A stretch of DNA of 11,411 nt. It comes from Acidobacteriota bacterium (GTDB taxonomy: Bacteria; Acidobacteriota; Terriglobia; Versatilivoradales; Versatilivoraceae). The stretch spans positions 1,817 through 13,227 of the forward strand of contig JAPOZE010000284.1 in NCBI GenBank assembly GCA_026706225.1, given 5' to 3'. The notes under the pieces were generated by a model that saw only the letters and a list, made by a program, of their open reading frames with translations, searched no databases and was not told where the DNA came from. Shown here one piece after another: positions 1-5,716 of this stretch. A program made the position numbers and the translations under genes. Every line of letters begins with the position of its first letter. The first letter of the stretch is position 1.

Positions 1-922
1 CCTGGCGCTTGGTGTAGGAGAAGGTGACCTGGCCGACGTAGATGTCCCCGTGGGAATCCACCGCCACCGAATGGGGAGAGAAAAAGCGTCCCGTGCCGTA
101 GGGGTCCTGCTCGCACCACTCGGCCAGGATGCTTCCGTCGGCGGCCCTGACGGTCATTCTGGCGGCCGGCTTGTCCAGCCGGGCCTCGCGCCCATACATG
201 AAGATGCCGCCGATCTCGGCCACGCAGAAGTTCTGCTCCCGATCCTGGCATAAATCGTTCGGCCACCACACTTCGGTCCACTGGTCCAGAAATTCTCCCT
301 CGGGCGAGAAGATCTGGATGCGGCAGTTCTGTCGGTCGGCCACATAGACCTTTCCCTCGGGATCCACGTAGACGCCGTGAGGCTGTCTGAACTGCGAGGG
401 TCCGTCTCCGGGGTCTCCCCAGGAGAGCAGCAGTTGGCCGTCGGGGCTGAACTTGTGAACCCGGGCATTGCCGTATCCGTCGGAGACGAACAGGTTTCCG
501 TCGGGAGCCAGGGCCACGTCGGTAGGGGTGTTGAACGGGGGACCCGAACGCCGGATGGACTGGACGTCGGTGCCATTGTAGCCGGTGTCGGCCACGCCGT
601 CGGTGGGCGCCAGGGTCATCAGCAGCTCACCCTCAGTCGTGAACTTGTGAACCCGGTGCCCGTTGTCGTCCACGCAGTAAACGGAGTCGTCGGGGCCGAT
701 GAAAATCATGTGGGGCCTCACGAAGAGTCCCTTACCCCAGGAGTCCACATAACTGCCGTCCCGGTCAAAGATCACCACCGGATTTTCGGCGCGGCAGAAT
801 GCGTAGACCCGGTCCCGCGAGTCCACCGCGATCCCGGGGACTTCTCCCAGGTCCCATCCCTCGGGCAGCCTGGCCCAACCCTCCGCCTCTTCAAATGTCA
901 ACTGACCCGATCCGAGTTTCAC
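1..922 (-). CDS. NHL-repeat beta-propeller protein, peptidyl-alpha-hydroxyglycine alpha-amidating lyase (PAL)-like, partial
   Basis: The first 307 codons are present; the C-terminus lies beyond the left edge. Translation starts at a GTG (922-920) preceded by a GGGAGGGA Shine-Dalgarno about 8 nt upstream; no in-frame ATG precedes it before an upstream stop, and the next blades are already conserved. The protein is built of NHL/propeller blades (for example PTDVALAPDG at 133-142 and VYVADRQNCRIQIFSPEG at 192-209). By memory alignment with rat PAL the three zinc-ligand histidines fall at H71 (RPH), H182 (QPH) and H284 (SPH), the catalytic tyrosine at Y150 (SDGY) and the two key arginines at R44 and R197 (ADR). 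PAL cleaves peptidyl-alpha-hydroxyglycine to an amidated peptide plus glyoxylate. The aspartate that follows the third histidine in rat PAL is Ser here. No signal peptide is visible, so a cytoplasmic location is likely. The substrate in bacteria is unknown; a plain scaffold or a different lyase remains possible. Confidence 0.85.
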   Translation of the reverse strand, partial: MKLGSGQLTFEEAEGWARLPEGWDLGEVPGIAVDSRDRVYAFCRAENPVVIFDRDGSYVDSWGKGLFVRPHMIFIGPDDSVYCVDDNGHRVHKFTTEGELLMTLAPTDGVADTGYNGTDVQSIRRSGPPFNTPTDVALAPDGNLFVSDGYGNARVHKFSPDGQLLLSWGDPGDGPSQFRQPHGVYVDPEGKVYVADRQNCRIQIFSPEGEFLDQWTEVWWPNDLCQDREQNFCVAEIGGIFMYGREARLDKPAARMTVRAADGSILAEWCEQDPYGTGRFFSPHSVAVDSHGDIYVGQVTFSYTKRQ

Positions 923-1010
923 TGGTGTCGTCCCTCCCTGTTGGAATTGGCCCGTGGGTAAAACTCTTGATTGCAGCAATTGCCGTCAAGTGAGCCGAGC
1001 CGGAAAGGCC

Positions 1011-1039
1011 ATACTAGGGGCTTGCACCGGGAGTGTCAA
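1011..1039 (-). promoter_or_regulatory. Sigma70-type promoter for the PAL-like gene
   Basis: Reading the minus strand, a perfect -35 hexamer TTGACA (1039-1034) is followed after exactly 17 nt by TAGTAT (1016-1011), four of six matches to TATAAT. The predicted start of transcription is near 1004, giving a leader of about 80 nt before the GTG at 922. Seen in sequence only; orientation and spacing fit the PAL-like gene. Confidence 0.6.
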
Positions 1040-1043
1040 CGAC

Positions 1044-1056
1044 GGAGGATTCCTCC
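1044..1056. promoter_or_regulatory. 13-bp palindrome adjoining the -35 box
   Basis: GGAGGA-T-TCCTCC is a perfect 6-bp inverted repeat with a one-base centre, lying 4 nt upstream of the -35 hexamer of the minus-strand promoter. The position suits a dimeric activator or repressor, but no regulator can be named. A chance occurrence in GC-rich DNA is possible. Confidence 0.3.
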
Positions 1057-1200
1057 ACTCACGGACCGAGCGCCCAACGTAGACCCCGGCGCCTCTTCCA
1101 CCTAACCCGCTCGACTCCGTGATTAAGCCGAAAGGGAGCACACCAGCCCGAAGCCACGTTGAGGAGCCTTACTGTCAGCCACCGGTTGACCCTATCATAT
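1057..1200. other. Intergenic region between the PAL-like gene and higBA
   Basis: Together with 923-1056 this makes a 313-nt gene-free divergent region. The left part holds the PAL-like promoter and its leader. The right part contains an imperfect inverted repeat, GTCAGCC (1174-1180) and GGTTGAC (1184-1190), with one mismatch and a 3-nt spacer, just upstream of the higB promoter. An open minus-strand frame crosses this stretch but runs antisense through higB and has no family resemblance. I see no RNA gene here. Confidence 0.5.
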
Positions 1201-1229
1201 TTGACAAGTGCCGGTTGACACAGTACATT
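1201..1229 (+). promoter_or_regulatory. Sigma70-type promoter of higBA
   Basis: Perfect -35 TTGACA at 1201-1206, 17-nt spacer, -10 TACATT at 1224-1229 (four of six). The predicted transcription start, 6-8 nt after the -10, coincides with the GTG of higB at 1236, so the mRNA could be leaderless. The 9-mer CCGGTTGAC occurs at 1182-1190 and again at 1211-1219 inside the spacer, 29 nt apart, which could form operator half-sites for HigA autorepression. Confidence 0.55.
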
Positions 1230-1235
1230 CCATGA

Positions 1236-1514
1236 GTGATAAGGAGCTTCCGACATCGTGGGATCAAGCGTTTCTACGAACGCAATGACCGCACCCTCAT
1301 TCGTCCCGACCTGCACGACCGGGTGGAAGTCATGCTCGCCCAACTCGATGTTGCAAGATCCCCTGAAGCTATGCGCCTTCCCCATTACCGGTTGCACGCC
1401 CTGAAAGGGAAGCTGAAGGGCTATTGGTCGGTGACCGTGAAGGCCAATTGGCGCATCATCTTCCGTTTCGAAGGTGAAGATGCCTACGACGTTGAATTGA
1501 TCGACTACCACTGA
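1236..1514 (+). CDS. higB: HigB-family toxin, ribosome-dependent mRNA endonuclease of the RelE/ParE superfamily
   Basis: This 92-residue protein matches the HigB (plasmid-maintenance killer protein) family along its full length, from MIRSFRHRG at the N-terminus through KLKGYW and NWRIIFRF to the C-terminal DYH. HigB toxins cut mRNA in the ribosomal A site. Residues corresponding to the active site described for Proteus vulgaris HigB are present at the same numbers: H54, K57, R73, D90, Y91 and H92. That numbering supports the GTG start at 1236 even though no Shine-Dalgarno precedes it. It lies 17 nt upstream of higA in the toxin-first order typical of higBA. The region is less GC-rich than its neighbours (53% in 1241-1300 against 73% in 2401-2460 by hand count), which fits horizontal acquisition, as is usual for such modules. 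Confidence 0.92.
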   Translation: MIRSFRHRGIKRFYERNDRTLIRPDLHDRVEVMLAQLDVARSPEAMRLPHYRLHALKGKLKGYWSVTVKANWRIIFRFEGEDAYDVELIDYH

Positions 1515-1531
1515 CTGAGGAGAAAAGCACC

Positions 1532-1828
1532 ATGCCTATGAAAAGGCCCCCGCACCCGGGCAAGGTCGTGCGCGTATCCTGTTTGGAGCCTCTTGGCCTC
1601 AACGTCACCAAAGGCGCCAAGATCCTGGGCGTCAGCCGCCAAGCACTCTCGAACCTAGTGAATGGTCACGCTCGCATGTCGACCGAGATGGCGGTCCGGC
1701 TCGCGAAGGCTTTTGGCTCTACGACGGAGACCTGGATACGCTTGCAGGCGGCCTACGATGTCTCGCAGGCAAAAGAGCGTGAGGGTGAGATCCACGTCGA
1801 GCGTTACCAGCCTCAGCCGACAGCTTAA
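1532..1828 (+). CDS. higA: HigA-family antitoxin, XRE-type HTH repressor
   Basis: The 98-residue product opens with the family signature HPGKVVR...LEPLGLNVT and contains an XRE helix-turn-helix at about residues 24-60 (ILGVSRQALSNLVNG), followed by the conserved MAVRLAKAFG and ETWIRLQAAYD segments. HigA binds and neutralises HigB and represses the shared promoter. Start: ATG at 1532 with a GAGGAGA Shine-Dalgarno at 1517-1523; a second in-frame ATG lies two codons later. Co-transcription with higB is expected from the 17-nt gap. The antitoxin has a much better ribosome binding site than the toxin, which would favour antitoxin excess. A perfect stem-loop follows 6 nt after the stop codon. Confidence 0.92.
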   Translation: MPMKRPPHPGKVVRVSCLEPLGLNVTKGAKILGVSRQALSNLVNGHARMSTEMAVRLAKAFGSTTETWIRLQAAYDVSQAKEREGEIHVERYQPQPTA

Positions 1829-1834
1829 GAATAC

Positions 1835-1854
1835 GGGATTGACGGATCAATCCC
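1835..1854 (+). terminator. Perfect 8-bp stem-loop between higA and the dehydrogenase gene
   Basis: GGGATTGA (1835-1842), loop CGGA, TCAATCCC (1847-1854). It starts 6 nt after the higA stop. No U-tract follows, so it is not a classical intrinsic terminator; it may act as an mRNA 3'-end stabiliser, a weak terminator, or a structure in the leader of the gene starting at 1886. Confidence 0.4.
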
Positions 1855-1885
1855 TGGAAACTCTCAACGAGAAAGGGAAGTCCCG

Positions 1886-2953
1886 ATGATAGCCGCCGTT
1901 CTCAAACAACTGGGCCGGCCTCTGGAGATCGAGGATAGGCCCCGGCCCGCTTTCGGGGACGAGGAAGCCTTGATTCAGGTGATGGCCTGCGGGACCGACG
2001 GCACCGACCTGAAAATCGTGGACGGTTTCGGCTACAGCCCCGATCTCCCCGCCATCCTGGGCCACGAGGTGGCCGGCGTGGTCTCCGAGGTAGGAGAACG
2101 GGTCACCCGGGTGAAGCCGGGCGACCGGGTGGTGGTCTACAACTTCTCCACCTGCGGCCGCTGCCGCATGTGCCGGACCCACCGCGAACAACTCTGCCCC
2201 CACATGACGGGGGTCCTGGGAGCCAAGGACCGGGGCGGCCACGCCGAATACCTGGCCATTCCGGCCCGACAACTGGTCCCGCTTCCCGACACCATCCCCT
2301 GGCCGGAAGCAGCCGTGCTGGCCGATGCCCGCATCACCGCCCTGCACGCCGTGGACCGGGCCGGAGTGGGGCTGAACGACCGCATCGTCATCTTTGGAGC
2401 CGGGGGCGTGGGCCTCTCGGCCATTCAGATCTCCAAGCTGGCCGGCGCCAGCGTCCTGGCCGTAGACCGGGTCGCGGAAAAGGCCGATTTCGCCCTCCGG
2501 ATGGGCGCCGATTTCGCTATCGACTCCACCCGCGGCAACGTCCAGGAGGCCATCCGGGAATTTACCCGGGGGGAGGGGGCCGACGGTGTGATTGACTGTG
2601 TCGGGGTGGAGCAGACCCTGGCAGCCGGGGTGGACGGCCTTCGCCCCGGGGGACGCCTCACCGTGGTCGGCTACACGCCCGAGACCTACGGGCTGAACGG
2701 AAAACGGATGGCACAGAATGAGCTGGAGATCGTCGGCACCCGTTGCGGCCGCCTGCAGGACCTGGTGGGTGCGGTTCAACTGTTGGCGCAGAACAAGTTG
2801 AAACCCCTGGTGACCCACCCCTATCCGCTGGAGGAGATCAACCGGGCCATGGCGGACCTGAGATCCGGCAGGGTGCTGGGCCGGGCCGTCCTGCTGACGC
2901 CGGCCGGACGGGAAGCCATGGCACAGACGGCAACCACGCCCGGCGGCTCCTGA
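1886..2953 (+). CDS. Zinc-dependent MDR-family alcohol/polyol dehydrogenase
   Basis: A complete 355-residue medium-chain dehydrogenase/reductase. The N-terminal GroES-like domain carries the catalytic zinc site C35 (ACGTDGTDLK), H60 and E61 (GHEVAG), with D147 as a candidate further ligand. The structural zinc loop has C90, C93, C96 and C104. The Rossmann domain follows, with GAGGVG at 172-177 and D195 at the end of the second beta strand, which favours NAD(H) over NADP(H). The enzyme should oxidise an alcohol or polyol to the carbonyl; resemblance is to the threonine/sorbitol dehydrogenase branch but the substrate cannot be read from sequence. The ATG at 1886 has an AGGGAAG Shine-Dalgarno at 1874-1880. 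It is 57 nt downstream of higA, probably not functionally linked, and converges with the transporter gene 32 nt beyond. Confidence 0.9.
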   Translation: MIAAVLKQLGRPLEIEDRPRPAFGDEEALIQVMACGTDGTDLKIVDGFGYSPDLPAILGHEVAGVVSEVGERVTRVKPGDRVVVYNFSTCGRCRMCRTHREQLCPHMTGVLGAKDRGGHAEYLAIPARQLVPLPDTIPWPEAAVLADARITALHAVDRAGVGLNDRIVIFGAGGVGLSAIQISKLAGASVLAVDRVAEKADFALRMGADFAIDSTRGNVQEAIREFTRGEGADGVIDCVGVEQTLAAGVDGLRPGGRLTVVGYTPETYGLNGKRMAQNELEIVGTRCGRLQDLVGAVQLLAQNKLKPLVTHPYPLEEINRAMADLRSGRVLGRAVLLTPAGREAMAQTATTPGGS

Positions 2954-2985
2954 ACGCGGGCCGAATCACCACCCTCCACTGTTCC

Positions 2986-4383
2986 TCACCCATACAGGTG
3001 TCCCAGCAGCGTATAAGCAGCCACGCAGAGCGTGAGTCCGGCGGACAGCCACAGCAGCCAGTCGACCCATGGGGAGGGACCGATCCCGCGATCCAGCCGG
3101 CGGTAGCGCAGGTAGAGGATGGAGCAGGCAATCACCGGCAACATGCCGGTTTGCACCACGCCTCCCACGACGATGAGCTGAACCGGCTGCTCCGGAAAGG
3201 CCAGAAAGATGGTGGCGTATACCGCCGCCCAGAAGACCTGCAGGCCTCTTCGCCAGCGGACCCGCTGCAGCGGGCGGTTGCGCGCAAGGAAACCGAAAAC
3301 GGTCAGGCAATCCAGTCCCATGATGGCGTTGGCCGCCACCGAGGCGAACAAGGTGGAGTAGAGAGTGACCAGGGCTCCGGTAAGAAAAACGAAGTAGCCC
3401 CAGGGGCCGAAAATTCCGGTGAAGGTCCTGGAAAGGGTGGCGATCATCCGGCCGCCCTCGGGCACCAGACCCTGGCCGTGAAGGACGGCGGCGCCCAGCA
3501 GGTAGAAGGCAACCGTGATGGTGGTATAGATGCCCATGGCCAGCAAGGCATCCAGTTGCATCACCCGGATCCAGCCCCGCGCCCGCTGGTTCCAGTCCGG
3601 CCGGCCGTTGCGGGGCCCGATATGGCGGGCGTATCCCTTCTCCAGGCACCAGTTGGGATAGGCGAACAGATCGGAGGTGCCGACTCCGGTCAAGCCGAAC
3701 AGGGCAAAGGCCAGGGCCAGGCCCCCCTGAGCGGGCAGTTGAAACGTCAGCCCCTCCCAGACGTTTTCCGGAGACAGGGCGTGGCCGGACCATTGCAGGG
3801 CCCCCGCCGCCACCACCGTGGTCAGGCTGAAAGCCACCACCATCAGCATGGCCCCGCGCTCGACCACGCTGTAGCCGCCACTGAGCAGGATCCCCAGCGT
3901 CACCAGGCAGGCGAGGATTCCCCAGGCAGTGACACTCAGGTGTGGAAGGACCAGGTGGAGGCATTGAGCCACACCGCCGACGATTCCCCCAACCAGGCTG
4001 GCGGAGATCAGGGTGCTCAAGAGCCAACCCCAGACCACCCAGGAAGCTCGCCAGCGCGGGCCAGGAATCCGGTCTGCCGACCTGAGCGACGAGTCCCCCG
4101 AGGAGATGGCGTAGCGTCCGATCTCCACCTGCAGGACCACCTTGGAGGCGCAACTCAACAAGATGAGCCACAGCGCCGCAAATCCCAGCCTGGCTCCCAG
4201 CGTGGTGGTGACGATCAGCTCGCCCGAGCCCACGATCCCGGCGGTCAGGATGAGGGAAGGTCCGACCTGGCGCAGCCGCCCCAGGAAGTCCCCGGGAGGG
4301 GGAAGGGTCTCGACAGGCGCGGCGGCGGATCGGTCGGATGGCGTCATCTTCTTCATGATCCTTCGATGCCCCTTGGTGGGCAC
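2986..4383 (-). CDS. Nramp-fold membrane transporter lacking the canonical DPGN metal site
   Basis: A 465-residue polytopic membrane protein with about eleven hydrophobic segments between residues 38 and 462. The first helix and the next loop (LTAGIVGSGELIVTT at 46-60, then KVVLQVEIGRYAISSG at 81-96) align with helix 1-2 of Nramp proteins, and GLTGVGTSDLF (230-240) with helix 6. Nramp proteins move Mn2+, Fe2+ and other divalent metals with protons. Here the DPGN of helix 1 reads GSGE (52-55) and the helix 6 MPH region reads TSD, so classical transition-metal transport should not be assumed. The GTG start at 4383 has AGGA 6 nt upstream; ATGs at 4356 and 4347 are alternatives that remove 9 or 12 residues. 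It is transcribed divergently from msrP and convergently with the dehydrogenase gene. Confidence 0.85.
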   Translation of the reverse strand: MPTKGHRRIMKKMTPSDRSAAAPVETLPPPGDFLGRLRQVGPSLILTAGIVGSGELIVTTTLGARLGFAALWLILLSCASKVVLQVEIGRYAISSGDSSLRSADRIPGPRWRASWVVWGWLLSTLISASLVGGIVGGVAQCLHLVLPHLSVTAWGILACLVTLGILLSGGYSVVERGAMLMVVAFSLTTVVAAGALQWSGHALSPENVWEGLTFQLPAQGGLALAFALFGLTGVGTSDLFAYPNWCLEKGYARHIGPRNGRPDWNQRARGWIRVMQLDALLAMGIYTTITVAFYLLGAAVLHGQGLVPEGGRMIATLSRTFTGIFGPWGYFVFLTGALVTLYSTLFASVAANAIMGLDCLTVFGFLARNRPLQRVRWRRGLQVFWAAVYATIFLAFPEQPVQLIVVGGVVQTGMLPVIACSILYLRYRRLDRGIGPSPWVDWLLWLSAGLTLCVAAYTLLGHLYG

Positions 4384-4462
4384 CTTTCTTCCTGCCTGCC
4401 GGCTTGACGGACGGCCTCGCTAGCTGTCATTCGTTGGAGCCGTGCGGGTCCCGGTGGTCTCC

Positions 4463-4490
4463 ATGCTATCAGCCCGCCAGCCAACCGCAA
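4463..4490 (-). promoter_or_regulatory. Possible promoter of the Nramp-like gene
   Basis: On the minus strand, TTGCGG (4490-4485), 16-nt spacer and TAGCAT (4468-4463) form a weak sigma70-like arrangement about 80 nt upstream of the GTG start. It is the best match found in the 249-nt divergent region 4384-4632. I found no convincing plus-strand promoter for msrP there. Confidence 0.25.
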
Positions 4491-4632
4491 TTCCACGGCC
4501 TGCATCCATCTCCCGTGCTAAGATTCGATCGGGGAGGCGGTTTCCTCTTGAATCCTTCCTGGCCGAAGGGATGGTCACAGCGCCAGTCGGACGCCCCCGG
4601 CCCCCAATCCGGAAACCAGTGGAGGTAAAACG

Positions 4633-5664
4633 GTGAGCAAGACCTTTCAGCTTCCGCGTTTGGATCCTACAGAAGAGTCGGTATTCCTGAACCGCCGCAG
4701 GTTCGCGCAGACAGTCCTGCTGGCGGGTGCGGGCAGTTACCTCTTTCCCTCCCTGGGCTGCGCCCAGCCGCCTCCGCCTCCGGAAGGCGGCCCCCTGGCC
4801 CTTCCCTTCGAGCGACCGGAGGTGTTCCCGGCCAAGCGCAACGCCGGTTTCGATCCCAAAGGTCTCGAACTGACCGACCGCCTGGTGGCGGCGACGCACA
4901 ACAATTTCTACGAGTTTCTTCCCAACCGCGGGGGGCCGGTCTGGCAATACACCGGCAGGTTTGAAGTGGAGCCCTGGAAGGTGGAGGTGGGCGGCGAGTG
5001 TCACAAGCCCCGAACCTTCGATCTGGACGACCTGTTCGGATTCGAGCAGGAAGAGCGGGTCTACCGCTTCCGGTGCGTGGAAACCTGGGCCATGAACATC
5101 CCCTGGACGGGATTCCCCCTGAGCAAGCTGCTCGAGGCCGTTCAGCCCACCGGCAAGGCCCGACACGTCCGCTTTATCACCGCCCACAGGCCCGACCAGA
5201 TGCCGGGACTCGGACAGAAGCACTACCCCTGGCCCTACTACGAAGCCCTGCGCCTGGACGAGGCCATGAACGACCTGACCCTGGCGGTGACCGGAGTCTA
5301 CGGCAAGCCTCTGCTCAAGCAGCACGGATCGCCCGTGCGGATCATCGTGCCCTGGAAATACGGCTACAAGTCACCCAAGTCCATCGTGAAGATCGAGCTG
5401 GTCGCCAAAAAGCCGGGAACCTTCTGGTCGGCCAAGCCTTACGAGCACGAATACGGCTACCTCAGCAACGTGAACCCCAACGTTCCCCATCCCCGATGGT
5501 CCCAGGAATGGGACTACATGCTGGTGGCCAATGCGGCGCCGCGCCGGGGGCCTCGGCGCCCCACCCTGATGTTCAACGGCTACGCCGACCAGGTGGGCCA
5601 CCTCTATCCGAACGAACCCACCAAACCCCAGCGCCCCCTGAGACGCGGGCAGACTGCCCGCTGA
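4633..5664 (+). CDS. msrP: MsrP (YedY)-type protein-methionine-sulfoxide reductase, molybdopterin catalytic subunit
   Basis: The 343-residue product matches the MsrP/YedY branch of the sulfite oxidase fold and is close to the usual length of about 330. A twin-arginine signal, NRRRFAQ at residues 20-26 followed by a hydrophobic stretch, indicates Tat export of the folded cofactor-loaded enzyme to the periplasm; SLGC at 40-43 is only a weak lipobox. Family motifs seen are NNFYEF (90-95), YRFRCVETW with the molybdenum-ligand cysteine C148, PWTGFPL, and GSPVRIIVPWKYGYKSPKSI. MsrP reduces methionine sulfoxide in envelope proteins, normally with electrons from the haem membrane protein MsrQ. No msrQ lies on either side here. 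The start is a GTG with an excellent GGAGGT Shine-Dalgarno at 4621-4626, 6 nt away. The final codons form a perfect hairpin. Confidence 0.92.
   Translation: MSKTFQLPRLDPTEESVFLNRRRFAQTVLLAGAGSYLFPSLGCAQPPPPPEGGPLALPFERPEVFPAKRNAGFDPKGLELTDRLVAATHNNFYEFLPNRGGPVWQYTGRFEVEPWKVEVGGECHKPRTFDLDDLFGFEQEERVYRFRCVETWAMNIPWTGFPLSKLLEAVQPTGKARHVRFITAHRPDQMPGLGQKHYPWPYYEALRLDEAMNDLTLAVTGVYGKPLLKQHGSPVRIIVPWKYGYKSPKSIVKIELVAKKPGTFWSAKPYEHEYGYLSNVNPNVPHPRWSQEWDYMLVANAAPRRGPRRPTLMFNGYADQVGHLYPNEPTKPQRPLRRGQTAR
5645..5661. terminator. GC-rich hairpin at the msrP stop codon, between convergent genes
   Basis: GCGGGCA (5645-5651), loop GAC, TGCCCGC (5655-5661) ends directly before the msrP TGA (5662-5664). A second weaker stem, GAGTGG / CCGCTC (5667-5684), follows. 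Being symmetrical, the first hairpin could slow polymerase from msrP and from the S46 gene, whose stop is at 5717. No U-tract is present on either side. Confidence 0.4.
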
Positions 5665-5716
5665 CAGAGTGGCTCCCGCCGCTCCAACGCCGGATCCACA
5701 TCCTCAGGACAGGGAG

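Noticed and set aside
1215..1243. Second TTGACA at 1215 with GATAAG at 1238 as an alternative higB promoter
   Set aside because: Transcription would start inside the higB coding sequence, so the promoter at 1201-1229 is preferred.
1232..1288. An 18-codon frame from the ATG at 1232 overlapping the higB start as a possible leader peptide
   Set aside because: It has no ribosome binding site, would begin upstream of the predicted transcription start, and the HigB numbering strongly supports 1236.
1059..1511. A 150-codon minus-strand frame across the higB promoter
   Set aside because: It is antisense to higB for most of its length and has no recognisable domain.
1847..2818. A 323-codon minus-strand frame
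   Set aside because: It is antisense to the zinc dehydrogenase, which has all expected motifs on the plus strand.
2743..4407. A 554-codon open frame on the plus strand, rich in Gln, Gly and His
   Set aside because: It overlaps the end of the dehydrogenase gene and runs antisense to the Nramp-like gene; its composition is that of a shadow frame.
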